This document shows positions 23,160 through 34,795 of a stretch of 64,000 nucleotides of DNA, piece after piece. A program made the position numbers and the translations under genes. Under the pieces are notes generated by a model. The model did not search any database. It saw nothing but the letters and a program-made list of their open reading frames with translations, and was not told the origin of the DNA. Every line of letters starts with the position of its first letter. Position 1 is the stretch's first letter. Source of the stretch: Lojkania enalia (lineage: Eukaryota > Ascomycota > Dothideomycetes > Pleosporales); assembly GCA_010094045.1 (NCBI GenBank), contig ML986637.1, positions 124,001 through 188,000 of the forward strand, given 5' to 3'.

Positions 23160-25223
23160 ATGGCGGCCTCAGCGCCCGAACTTAGCATCACGAGAACACC
23201 TGAGATCCAAACCTACAAACCCACTGTATTCAATCAGATAAATGAGAAAGCAGACGAGGAGAAGGCGGAGAAAGGCGGGAGCACGCTTGAGAAAGTTCAC
23301 CTAACTGCATGGCGGCTACATCTTGTTACCCTCGGGTATGTTATAGTCACCCTCGCATCATGTTACAAAAGTGAACGCATTCTAGTGTCTGTTGTTCTGT
23401 CTTCCTTCCTAGCTTCGAAATTACGGTTGTAAGCACAGCTTTGGTAGATATAGCAGACGATTTGAGGGCATTTAGTCGTGTAGGATGGGTTATTGTTGCG
23501 TACCTCGCCGCTTATACTAGTACGCAGAATCACATCCAATATTATATTGCTATCTGACAAGTGAGCCAAGGCATGATTATTATATCCGCAAAGATGAGTG
23601 ATATCATCGGGCGGAAAACAGCTTTAGTCGCCTCCCTCATTGTATTCAGTGCGTTCTCTGGGGGATGCGGAGGGGCACAGACACTTACGCAGCTCATTGT
23701 ATTGAGAGCATTTCAGGGAGTTGGAGGAGCAGGATGCTTTTCGGTGGCATCTATTGTGGTTTTTGAGATGGTGCCCAAGCAGATGTACCCAAAGTATTCG
23801 GTATGTTGGAAATTATAGAACAGAAGGTAAAATTCTCTAGACAGCTGATTTTTGTATAGGCTATCATATCTGCTATTGTAGCTCTTGCCACTCTTCTTGG
23901 CCCAATTCTAGGAGGACTTATCACAGAGAAATCGACATGGCGTTGGGTTTTTCTGGTCAAGTAATGGATCCGCCGATATACTGAAGCAACAATCTAATAC
24001 ACTATAGCGTCCCTGTAGGCGTAACAACAACAGCCCTCCTTGGGATATGCCTCCCAACAGGCTTTCCTTATCAGGGTCAGAAATCGGCTCCCAACCAGAT
24101 ACAGAACTCTTTAGTACAAAACTTGCGTCGTATGGATTTTCTGGGAACATTTCTATTCATGGGAGCATCATTCACCTTTGTAACAGCATTGCTCGAGGCC
24201 TCAACATCGTTCTCGTGGTCATCAGCGCCAACTATCGTGTTACTGGTTATCTCCGGGGTATTAGCAATTGCATTCCTCGCGTGGGAACGTTTTATTATGC
24301 AAAGGTCCTCATTGCAAGAGCCAATATTCCCTTGGAGATTCGTGTACAATCGAGCCTGGATGGGCATGCTGTTGTAAGTTATTATCCACCCAAGGCCGTA
24401 TTGAACTCGTATTTACCAGATAATATTCCCGATTCTCTACTTTCCCCCAAAACCTCCTTAATCCACTAATATATCTCCAGCTCCTCCCTTCTCTTGGGAA
24501 TCCCCTTCGCCGTCCTAGTCGTCAGCATCCCACAGAAACTCCAAACAATCAGCAACCTATCACCCTTACAGGCCGGACTTCGTCTTCTCCCATATGCGCT
24601 TTCTGCTCCCTCTGGTGCAAGCCTCTCAAACATCTTGATCTCTCGCCGCAAGAGCCTCCCTCCAGTGTACATCACGATCCTAGGTTCTTGCATCCAACTC
24701 ATTGGCATCTCACTCTTAACCGTGTACAGTTCAGAGAACGGTACAACTGGACGAGATTATGGCTGCCAGATTGTTGCAGGATTTGGGTTAGGCATGATGT
24801 TTGGGACTCTGGTTATGTTGACACCGCTCAGTGTTGATATGCAGGATCTAGGTACGCTCTACATCCCAAACTTTGTACAAAGTACAATACATTACAGTTC
24901 TAATAGTCACTGCAGCAACGGCTACCGGTGCAATCGTTCAGTTTCGTATATTTGGAAGCACAATTGGATTGAGTATTGCAACGAGCGTGTTGAATGCAAA
25001 ACTTAGAGCTGAACTTCCACGGATGCTGAGCCCGGAGAAACTTGAAGCGGTGTTAAGGTCTACGACGGTTATACACAAGTTGCCGGGAAACGTGAGGAGT
25101 GTTGTGGAAGATGTGTTTGGGGAGGGGTATGCGTTGCAGTTGAAAGTTGTAGTGGCATTTGCAGCAGTAAATGTACTTACGACTTGCATGGTTTGGAGGA
25201 AGAAGCCCGTTAAAGTTGCGTAG
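23160..25223 (+). CDS. MFS transporter, DHA2 (14-TM) drug-proton antiporter type
   Basis: Major facilitator exporter of 570 aa in seven exons. Introns are 23336-23385, 23520-23561, 23801-23859, 23961-24007, 24374-24480 and 24852-24897. A cytosolic, charged N-terminus precedes the membrane domain. The first helix carries FEITVVSTALVDIADDL, the DHA2 motif (compare LDxTIVNVALP). The loop 2-3 signature KMSDIIGRK follows, then VLRAFQGVGGAGCFS and the motif C-like ATLLGPILGGLI, and W-RW-FLVNVPVGV. The C-terminal half has further helices ending in VNVLTTCMVWRK. Fungal proteins of this type usually export toxic secondary metabolites. Its position and its divergent promoter with the adenylation gene support export of the cluster product. 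The 42-nt intron 2 is short, and its acceptor choice is the least certain. Confidence 0.9.
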
Positions 25224-25427
25224 GAGAGTTTTTGTTCAGAAGCCAATGTTGTTTTCGGCTTGATTATCGTATTTTCCTTATACTCGATCATGATCCAGAA
25301 GAAATTATACGACACAAAGGGACAGATCATATAGGGTGAAAAGTAATTAGATATTTCATCCATAAGTATTCTTAACCTCACGATAAGTCTCATAAGACCG
25401 CATAGGGAGAATTTTGCTTCATACGAC

Positions 25428-26851
25428 TTACTTCATCTCTGAGTAGAACCTCTCAATCTTATCCAACGCTTTCGTGACTACATCTATCGGCACAGCAATC
25501 ATTATCCTTGCCCATCCAAACTCCCTATCACCATAAAATCTTCCCGGGCTGACCATGACGCCAGCATCCTTCAACTTCGTAAAGAAAGCAGCTTCCTCGT
25601 CAGCACTAGCCAGGTTCTTCCCTAGCTTTGCAAAGATGAACAACCCCTCTTCTGCAGTGACATACTGGAGACCTAGCTTCCTGAACAGTGCTTCGAAGCG
25701 CTTGTAGGACTCCGAAAGTCCGTTGGAAATTGTGTCAATCAGAGACGGGAGCTCGTCAGAGGAAAGCAGAGTCGATAAACTGATACTACTGAGTGATGAT
25801 ACATTAGTAAATGTGAGTAGTGACACCGCTGTACGAATCAATGGGTTGGCTTGAGACACGAGGCAACCCTGTAAAAGAAGCGTCAACAGTGCATCAACAC
25901 CGAATTAGGAAGGTTCCTCACAATTCTAAGACCGCTGAGTCCGAACAACTTACTGGCACTCCAGACCACATGCACCTTGCTCGCATGAATTAATGGAGCC
26001 GTTGCACTGGTTTCAGAGCTGAGAGGTATGGATAGTGCAGATACGAATTTTGATTCGGCTGAATGGATCTTTGCCAGCGCGTACAACTCGTCGGAGATCA
26101 AGTGCAGGTCGTGCTCCTGGCAAAACTTCATGCAGTCGCGCAATGCAGATTCGGGGTAGCACTGCGATAAGGGATTGTTTGGATTGCAGAGTATAACTGC
26201 TTTGATGCGCTCTGGCGACTTGGCGGCGGAGTAGGTGCTCCGAAGTGCGGATACGAGGTCGGTTGCATGGTCTGAATAAGTTGGTGTATTGGCCGCTAAC
26301 ACCTCCACCTTTGCGCGCACGGCGAAGTATGGCTTGAAGCCAACTTAGACAGTGATTTAGTAGAGAGAAAAATTTGGGTGACGGGTTCGAGATACGTACA
26401 CCAGTATGGGGCCGGAATAATGACGCTATCGCCCTCATCGCAAAGGCTCTGGACTAGTGCTTCGATGCAACTTCCAGCGCCACCTGTAAGAACTACCTCT
26501 TCTGTTGTCACTACACTCACTGGGTTGAAATGGTCGTTGAAGAAGGTAGCTAGAGCCGCGCGAGTCTGGCGATCCCCTCCAAAGGCTGGCAAGTCAAAGG
26601 CCTGCAGCTCCAGTAATTAGCACAAGGAACCCTAGCTAGTGTTTTGAAAGCTGGATACGAACGTTATTGGTTAATTTGGTTTTAATGGCGGTCTCAATGG
26701 TGTCTTGTAGATAGTGGCGTATCAGCTGATTTTCGGCAGACGAGAGGTCAATGATGTCTTTAGTCGGATCATTCTCTTGCATAACAGCAGATAGGCCAGG
26801 GAGGATCGTTTGAAGGCTCGTGGCCATTCGTGTTGAAAGTCCTGTCGCCAT
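25428..26851 (-). CDS. PLP-dependent aminotransferase class I/II, ACC synthase-like
   Basis: Fold-type I PLP enzyme of 417 aa in four exons, introns 26602-26662, 26344-26399 and 25869-25921. The start is the ATG at 26851; the frame extends upstream only to a TTG. Visible parts: IIDLSSAENQLI near the N-terminus, FGGDRQTRAALATFFN, EEVVLTGGAGSCIEAL (cofactor phosphate region), CNPNNPL (Asn near 186), ISDELY (Asp215, Tyr218), the Schiff-base Lys262 in WSASKLFGLSGLRIG, and a C-terminal Arg in EFGWARIMIAV. The pattern is that of fungal 1-aminocyclopropane-1-carboxylate-synthase-like proteins, most of which are not proven ACC synthases. Its place beside a PKS, an A-domain enzyme and an exporter suggests a tailoring role, such as transamination or amino-acid condensation with a polyketide. 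The first intron has a weak GTTCGT donor. Confidence 0.88.
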
Positions 26852-27414
26852 TTCCGTTGAGCACAAGGATAGAGGGTCAATCGTGTCGTGGTGTGGTGCG
26901 AAGCTTGGTAATTAAAGGTCAGTAAAAAAACTTCCCATTTGGTCAAGGAAGCTGTGCAGGTTTGACATAGATATCCTAACATGGGGACAAGGTCACACAA
27001 AAGGTTAACAGACACTGAAGTCTTTAATATCTACTCGGGGTGTACAAGGTGGGTGGCAATATCAGAGACCGGGGTTGTATGCATTCCTGATACAGAAACT
27101 CGCCAACCCTCGTGGCGTTTCTATATTTGCTCGCTCTTGTGTATATGGTCGGCAGGACTTGGTAGCGTTAAGAACGGATGGTGAATTGCCGGCGTTTGCA
27201 CATTGTTTGACAATATCCGGCATGGTACAGACTACGACGCGTCGGACTACAGTTGTACGAGATACTCAACAATTACACTGGGCGGAGGGTTCCGGAGGGG
27301 CTTCAAATAAGGCAGCGGATGGCGCTGTTGTGTCCTGAAAAATGAGATCGTAGGAACCACATCCCAGGAAGCCACGCGACAACACTCTAAATCTTACTTC
27401 TTTCCATTCTTAAT
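26852..27414. other. Divergent promoter region between PLP enzyme and rhodopsin-type gene
   Basis: 563 bp between two divergent starts. A CGG-N6-CCG inverted element lies at 27283-27294, about 120 bp before the plus-strand ATG. No coding signal is seen. Confidence 0.5.
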
Positions 27415-28617
27415 ATGTCCGCTCTCACCACTGCGGAGATAGAGGCCGTCCATGCCGAATACCGCAAAGTATGGATTTCCAAAACCGCTGTGGGCGTCGT
27501 GGCTACCTTTACTATTGTACTTCGGTTTATCGCCAGAAAGAAAACAAATGCTCTCTTAAAATGGGATGACTGGTTCGCGTTGGCTGCGCTCATTACCATG
27601 TGGGGAGACTTTGGCGCTACAATACTAGGTGAGTAATATGACATAAAAGGAATATAAGGAATATACAAGGACTAACTATGTAAAGAGCATCTCCCTTCTA
27701 AAATTATTGATGGTACAGTTCCTAGTATCAGTTTTCTGTTGAAGGTAAAATACTAATCGGTATTCTGAAGCCATGTATATGATACTAATTATATCTCTAG
27801 GCGGGATTGTCCTCGATCATTTTTTGCGATACTTGCGAAGTTGTTGCCCGAATTTCTGTTATATGCCTCTACTACAGACTTTTCAGCGTCAAGCGTTGGC
27901 TTAGATGGAGCCTGAACGCTGTAGGCTGGATCTCCGTGATCTGGCTAATCACCCTCATTCTAGTGGTATCCCTTCAATGTAAGCCTGTTGCGGCCGTTGT
28001 CGATGCCTCCATTCAAGATGCGGAGTGTCTTGATAACTTTATCGGCTTCCTGACGAGCGAGGTCATCAACGTATTCCTCGACTTAGCCCTTCTATGCTTG
28101 CCGATCCCCATAATCATGAAGTTGTATTTGCCGCTAAGGGAAAAGATTGGACTCGGTGCCATCTTCTTGACCGGTGGACTTGTAAGCATTTGTTTTCCCT
28201 TCCTAGACTGAGCTTTGTTCTGACAAGAGAAAGGTAATCATAACTGGCCTGCTTCGAATTGTTAATGGATACAATCCCCACGGCAAGAACAGCATCACTG
28301 ATGTATCTGCACTCTCATTCTGGACAGGTATACATCTGGGTGCTTGTGTCGTTTGCACGTCTTTGCCTGTCTTCCGCATCTATCTCCCAAAACAAGACGG
28401 TTTCTTGAATAGTAGGGTGCGACTCCTGTATCGCTCTGTCTCGGGCTGGGTGGGCCTTACTTCGAGGGGAACTTCGAACGATACATACCTACCAAGCTAC
28501 AAGAAACATAGCAAGGATATCACTAAAGAAACTACGGTATATGTGGACGAAATGCCATTGAAGAGCAATCTCAGTGCTAAATCGGGAGGAGAGAGGTCAG
28601 GATCAAGGGCGAGCTGA
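27415..28617 (+). CDS. Fungal rhodopsin-domain (SAT4/Pth11-like) integral membrane protein
   Basis: Seven-helix integral membrane protein of 345 aa in four exons, introns 27629-27685, 27745-27800 and 28182-28233. The second exon is only 59 nt and supplies EHLPSKIIDGTVPSISFLLK, which links helix 2 to the AGLSSIIF helix. Features of the fungal rhodopsin (SAT4) family: an early LRFIARKK..WDDWFALAALI segment, CEVVARISVICLYYRLF, a Cys-containing extracellular loop (CKPVAA..DAECLD), LALLCLPIPIIMKL, and GLLRIVNGYN before the last helices. A hydrophilic Ser/Lys-rich tail follows. The family includes Pth11-like receptors and many uncharacterised proteins. It may be the outermost cluster gene or simply a neighbour; the sequence does not decide this. 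Confidence 0.85.
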
Positions 28618-29145
28618 ATAGCAATTCGAGATTGAGGATTTGTAGCGTTCCTTGGATGAATCTGAGGCTGAGACGATACAAAGATTTGGTGCGCCACCGC
28701 GCATTGATTGGAGAAAGAAGAATCTGTGGGTCTAGTTGTATGATACGCTCATTTCATTCGATAATCGAGGATATCCAAAGTGTATTATTATGGAGTCTGC
28801 ATTGTCACAGCTTCATTTAATAAATGATATGCAAAAGCAAAAGTAGTGAAAGCTACTATAGACAACCGATCATTAAGGAAATAATAACTTTTTGATTTTG
28901 TGCCCCCAACGATACATGACTAATGAGCGACACGGCAACGCGATCCGAATATTTGTTGGGGCTAGGTAGCTAGGCTAGGACTAACCCCCACGTGATGACA
29001 TTGAGCTGCCCCACCAATTGAATCCCACTATCTCCTTGGCACGAACCCTGTAGCTTCTAAACTTTTTGGTGTTCACTCGAGAAGCTGCTCGACCTTGCAT
29101 ACAACTCGCTCATCCTTTCCGCAATCATATTCTATAATCGCAGAA
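28618..29145. other. Intergenic region, no gene seen
   Basis: 528 bp between the rhodopsin-type gene and NCL1. The first half is the likely 3' UTR. The sequence just before 29146 is CT- and A-rich, as in fungal promoters and leaders. It marks the right border of the metabolite cluster. Confidence 0.5.
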
Positions 29146-31853
29146 ATGGGACGAGTAAGCTGCCTCGTTATATTATACACCGTTGGTATGCTAATTGACT
29201 CAGGGCGGTAATAGGAATCGTGGTGGAAACCGCAAGCCAGCCTTTCGCGGCAGCAAAGGCAAGAATCGCAACACCAGAGACACTCGCACAGAGCCGTGGT
29301 CAGATGTCATAAGGGGCAATGAACTCTTTGAAGGCTACTACCGGAATGGCGAGTTCCTGGACGAGAAGGAATTCGAGGAAATGTGGAAGTATCTAGCCAC
29401 CAACTTGCCAAATAGCTTCCGCTTCACGGGCACGAAAGCGTAAGGACCTTCACATTGGACATTTGTTCGGAAAGTAACTTCTTAGCGATGCGCTCGCTGT
29501 ACGCGAAATATTCAAGAAGCGCTATGTCCCGGGCATTACTCAAGTCACATTCGACGGCGAGCCAGTCGACCCCCCACGACCCGTAAACGCCTTTCCCGAT
29601 GAGTTGGTCTGGGATATGAAGACCGACAAGAAGGTCATCCGAAGATCCCCGCCGTTTGCCGAGTTCCAGAAGTTCTTAGTTGCGGAGACAACCTCAGGAA
29701 ACATCAGCAGGCAGGAAGTCGTGAGCATGATACCTCCACATTTTCTCGACGTCAGGCCCGGGATGGTTGTACTCGATATGTGCGCTGCCCCTGGCAGTAA
29801 ATCAGCGCAATTGGCAGAGATGATCCATGGTGATGAGGAGGAACGTGTCAAAAAGGCTGCTACCAACGTCGATACCAATGCCGATTTCGACAACGAAGGT
29901 GGAGATTACAGCGACGGCGGCCGGTCGACTGGTCTCTTAATCGCCAATGACACTGACTTCAAGCGTGCAGGAATGTTGGTTCACCAAGTCAAGCGCTTGA
30001 ACTTCCCCAATCTCATCGTAACGCAGCACGACGCTTCTATATTTCCGTCGATAGAACTCCCGAGCGGCTTAGGCGAGAAGCGACAGTACCTCAAGTTCGA
30101 CCGCATCCTTGCTGATGTCCCATGTTCCGGAGATGGCACTGCCCGAAAGAACGTCAACGTTTGGCAAAAATGGACACCAAAAGACGCTCTTGGTCTACAC
30201 AATCTACAGATGCGAATCTTGTCACGAGGTCTTCAGATGCTAAAGAAGGGAGGTCGTCTGGTATATTCAACTTGTAGCATGAACCCGGTGGAGAATGAAG
30301 CTGTTGTGGCATCCGCCATTGAAACATGTGGTGGTGTTTCAAAAGTGCAATTGGTGGACTGCTCAAATCATCTCCCGAACTTGATCCGAAAGCCAGGACT
30401 AAGTAAGTGGAAGGTATATGATACATCTACAATCGGCGGCGAGAAGAAGACAGCACACCTCTTCAACAGCTGGGACGCTTTCTGTAAAACCAAGAACAAA
30501 TACCAGGAGCAAGAGCCTGGACGAACATTTTCTCCTAAGATTTCCGAGGGCATGTTCCCCCCGGCCACCGCATCTGAGGAGGAGCGCATACCATTGGAAC
30601 GGTGCATGCGGGTATATCCACACTTGCAAGACACTGGAGCATTCTTCATTGCGGTTCTAGAGAAAAAAGACGACATCAAGGTTTCCCAGGTTCAAACATC
30701 ATCAAAAGAAACAACGTCAATTCCGACAGTAGGATTAGGCGCCGTCACGCCAGTACCCTCAAAATCCGCTACCGATAGCGAAGTCGAGCCTACAATTTTG
30801 GAGAAGCAAGCCAATGCCGGCTCAGAAGCTCCAAGCCAGAAACGGAAACTCGAACGTGTAGAAGAATCAACTACACCTAAACGCGCAAAGGTATTAGCCA
30901 GCAATGGAGACAATGTTGGCACTAAAGGGGACGCTTCTATGCAAGTCAACGAAGCAGCCGAGCCCACAGCCAACGGTTTAGCTAATGGCAACGTTACAAC
31001 CTCTACCAACGAACTTGTCGATGCTCTTGCTGACAAGGCTGTCAGCAAGATATCCTCTCGAGAGATAGTCAAGAAACTAGAACCGTCCTCTCAGACCCAA
31101 AAGGAGTACTTTGAGTATCTTCCCGCCGACGATCCCACCATTGCCGACATCCTCAACTTCTTCGGTATCTCCGATCGTTTCCCACGAGACCGTTTCATGG
31201 TCAAGAACAAGGAAGGCCTGCTCCTGAACAAACTGTACTACACCTCGGAACTCGCGAAGACAATTATCTCACTAAATAAAGACCGTGGAATGAAGTTCGT
31301 ACATTGCGGCGTTATCATGTTCGTCGCGCATAAAACCAGAGACAAAGACCTTCTTAAGTGCCCTTGGCGCCTGCAAGGTGAGGGCATTAAGATCCTGGCT
31401 CCGTGGGCTAGCAAGCGCATCATCAAGTGCGTATCCCGCACGACGCTGTACAAAATGCTGATCGAGATGTTCCCCAAACTGCCCAAAGAAGGGAACACTG
31501 AGCTTGGCGAGGTCGGTGAACAGCTCGTTAATCTGGAGCCCGGATGCTGCTTCGTGAAGATCGAGAAAAGTGAGGGGGAGGGATTCCCGTTCGATATGGT
31601 CTTCCCGCTGTGGAGACATCCGGGATCTATCAATCTGATGGTCGACAAGGATGATCGGAAGGCAATCCTGCTCCGGCTTTACAATGAGCAGAATCCAAAT
31701 CTCATCAACCATGTTGCTGACGCTGCTAAAATGGCTGAAGAGAAGACGAAGGCTAATGATGCCATGGAGGAAGAGACCTTGGGCGAGGATGGAGAGGCGT
31801 TTGAGGGCGAGGAGGGGGTCAACGAGGTGGTTGAGGAGGTGATAGAGGAGTGA
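29146..31853 (+). CDS. ncl1: tRNA (cytosine-5-)-methyltransferase, NCL1/Trm4 (NSUN2 type)
   Basis: SAM-dependent RNA m5C methyltransferase of 870 aa acting on tRNAs in the nucleus. Three exons: a 9-nt first exon (Met-Gly-Arg), intron 29155-29203, a 236-nt exon, intron 29440-29485 and a long third exon. The N-terminus is RGG-like (GGNRNRGGNRKPAFRG). The catalytic core shows DMCAAPGSKSAQ (SAM motif I), LIANDTD, RILADVPCSGDGT with the release Cys of the PC motif, and VYSTCSMNPVENE with the nucleophile Cys of the TC motif. The sequence GLSKWKVYD and the long charged C-terminal region with KRKLERVEES are as in fungal Ncl1. The C-terminus ends in a Glu-rich stretch. It is longer than yeast Ncl1, mainly through a low-complexity insert at about residues 430-550. 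Housekeeping gene. Confidence 0.95.
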
Positions 31854-32323
31854 GTGAAGGAATGGATTGGTAATCTCATGGGGCTATTCAGGGCCTTTCG
31901 GATAACGTGGGGCATCTAAAATGGATTTGGATACCATGAATGGATCTAGGTAGATTTGCTAGAATTCCAGTTACGATAAGCTGATTCCATTGTGTGTAAG
32001 GACATTTGTGACAGTGTTACCAGCATCCCATCCCCTTTTGATTGTCTGGAAATCCCACTCTGTTTGATTCTCATATCCTCTCTATTTGTGGTTTGCTTCT
32101 GCACAATCGGTATGATAGATTTAATCCATAATATTCGTCTAGCATACACATAAAGTCTGAGCTAGTCCTCACACACCCCGCTCTCTAGCATCCAAGGCCT
32201 TCGCCTCAAGCCTGTACACATTCCGCCCTCAAATATTCCCCTCAAACCCGCACCCTAAGAAGCCCACATAAGATCCCCATCATACACCCACTAAAGCCCC
32301 AAGAACCCTCCTCACACACTCCC
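31854..32323. other. Convergent intergenic region, no gene seen
   Basis: 470 bp between the convergent stop codons of the methyltransferase and NAD synthetase genes. It is expected to hold two 3' UTRs. No further signal is seen. Confidence 0.5.
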
Positions 32324-34795
32324 CTATTCCTTCTTCTGCTCCAACCTCTCCACTGTCCGATCAATCTGCTTAAAGCTCCAACTCTCAAAGAATGCCGGAT
32401 ACAAAAAAGGCCTCAAATCAAACCGATTATCATCGGGACTATACCCCTCCGCATGATACGCGGGCGTCATAGTCGTCATCTTATGCCGATTAATTGCATA
32501 GAAATGATGGAACCGTTTAACCTTATCCGCGACCTCCCTGGGAGTATACTGGTCGCGCCAGTCGTGTAGCAACCGCTGGAACATGCCGTACGGCCCGAGT
32601 TTATGCTCTTTGCGAAGGCGACCGAAGACGCTGAGCTCGGCGTATGTCATGCCCATGTCGGCTTCGTCAGATTGGACGTAATCAGCGGTGATAGGCTCGA
32701 GTTCGGCGGTGGGGGTCGCGTCGAGGAATTCTTCGAGAATGGGGAGCTGGAAGGAAGACTGGGCCCAGTGGATGAAGCGCTTTAGATCCGTCTTGGATAT
32801 GGAGCCGATTGGGTTGATGTCGGCGGAGCTACAGTCGTATTTTGTAAGGTAGCCACGGAGACATTCGTCGACATTGCCGGAGCCGAGGACGAGGAGGCTA
32901 CCGCCGCTGGGACGATTGCGGACGGTGGGGAGCATTTGCGCGAAATAATAGGCTGTTACCATGCGGGTGCGTGCCTGGATGTTCTGTAGGGCGAGGTTCT
33001 CGGCTGGTGTGCCGCCGTGCACTTTGAATTTTGGCGAGAAGCCTGTAGCTTGGGTCAGGAGGTTGCTTTCTGCGTGGAATACATCGTCGATGTTCATGTC
33101 TGTGTGGTAGGCGCCAATGTCTTTGGCTAGGCGTTCGGCGCGAGAGCGTGTCTCTTTGGAGGATTGCTTTGCCATGCCCATATAAACGGTATGCAGAATA
33201 CGTCCACAAAGTTCTTGCGGAGTCTTTGGGAGCCAGCCATTAGGCCCGTAGGCGCCGGCGATGCGTTGAACATCCGCTTTGACTTGAGTGTTGCCGTCAT
33301 CGAGGGCATCCATCACAATCCGGCACATGCTGAAGACGAGCGTGGCGGTGGAACAAGAGTCGATACCTCCAGAGAGCGGGACAAGGAAGCCGGCAGATTT
33401 GCTACGACGCAGGTAGTCCCAGAGCCAGCATGCTGGACCAAGAGCGATTTCTTCCTCAGGTGTATGGACTCGGAGGGTTTGACGTTCGGAGGGAATGACT
33501 TTGGGATCGAAGTCTCCATCGCCGGTGGAAAGACTAAATGTCGTTTCGATACGTTGGTACGTAGGTGCGGTTAAGGATTGTAGGCCCCTGGATGGAGCGT
33601 AGCGGTAAGCACGAACTTCCTCAATATCTACCACGGCCGTGACTACCTCAATATCATTCAAAGAGAACTGAGATCCCTGTGCTACAATCTCCCCGTTGAT
33701 GATTATCATAGCACATCCATCGTAGTACAGTCTGTCACCGTCACATCCCTGTTGGTTAGAGTACAGGTAAATGCCACCGTTCTTCCTCGTAGCTTCTTGT
33801 ATGAGTGAGATACGAGTATCCAACTTACGCAGGCTGTGATGGCTGCCGGAAGAGTTGGTGAAGACCTCGACGCCGTTCAATCCCATGTGGTTATGCGGCG
33901 AGTTGGGGGTGAAGAGCTCCTCGCAGGTCTCGGCTCCAATACATGTATCCGGGGTTGAGATGACGGCGTCTCCGATAGGAACTTTTTGACTTCCTTGAAC
34001 GTTTGCGATCATTCGGGGGAGGTAATACTCCTCCACGTGAGTTGGGCGACCTGTTTAGTATTAGCTCACAAATTCAAATGGAGGAAAATGTAGAGCGATA
34101 TGTACCCCAAGGAATGAAATAACGCATCTCTCGGTAGTTTCCATCATTTGCTAGCCAGAGTTTGGGGCGGATCAAAATGATCTTGCCATCGAGAGCAATT
34201 ATGCGGCTTTTGCTGCGTTAGCCCTCGGTATCGGCTGTGGGAGAATAGGCCGTACCAGTTGAAACGATTGTTCCTGTGAATCACAGGCATACCGATGTCG
34301 AGGAGGATTCCGTGGCATGTTTCGTCGGTCAATAGCTTGAGGAGCATCTCCCAGCAGTGCAAATACAAATCGCCCTCGAGGAAATGATCAAGGCAGCCAT
34401 ACCCGCAGACCTGGTTCAAGTCAGATTTTTGTCAAATTGCGAATCTATAGGGTTTGAGGAATCTAGAAACTACCCGATTCTGTCTTTCAGGGTGGGAAAT
34501 TGTAGCCGGAACATGGCAAAGCTCGAATCCGTTGCTGAATTTTAATCTCGATGGAAAAGGTGCGGGGTAGGAACGCCACGAGCAGATAAAACACTTGAAC
34601 GAGCAGGACGACGTGGAAATTGCAGCGGAAGTGAGGGGAAACTGGATTGCTCACCTCAAGCTCCGGCCCAACGCGGAGAGTTGCACCACGAGCTTTGGCC
34701 TCCTGTATGCTATCTTTGATACGCGTCAGATTGCCCTCCCAATCAAGCGCCCACTGATTGAGCGAGCATGTCGCCACGGTCATTAATCGGCCCAT
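32324..34795 (-). CDS. qns1: Glutamine-dependent NAD(+) synthetase
   Basis: Catalyses the last step of NAD synthesis: deamido-NAD plus ATP and glutamine give NAD. Four exons, introns 34411-34654 (244 nt, unusually long here), 34207-34255 and 34051-34105, give 707 aa, close to yeast Qns1 at 714. The N-terminal nitrilase-type glutaminase domain shows [66 protein letters not shown], and the catalytic Cys175 in [12 protein letters not shown]. The synthetase domain shows the PP-loop LSGGIDS (359-364), [10 protein letters not shown], and [22 protein letters not shown]. The first intron joins PELE to VCGYGCLDH, matching the family [14 protein letters not shown]. Housekeeping enzyme, transcribed divergently from the histidine kinase. 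Confidence 0.96.

Noticed and set aside
26851..26866. Upstream TTG start for the PLP enzyme
   Set aside because: The frame extends to 26866 only through a TTG codon. The ATG at 26851 is the first normal start.
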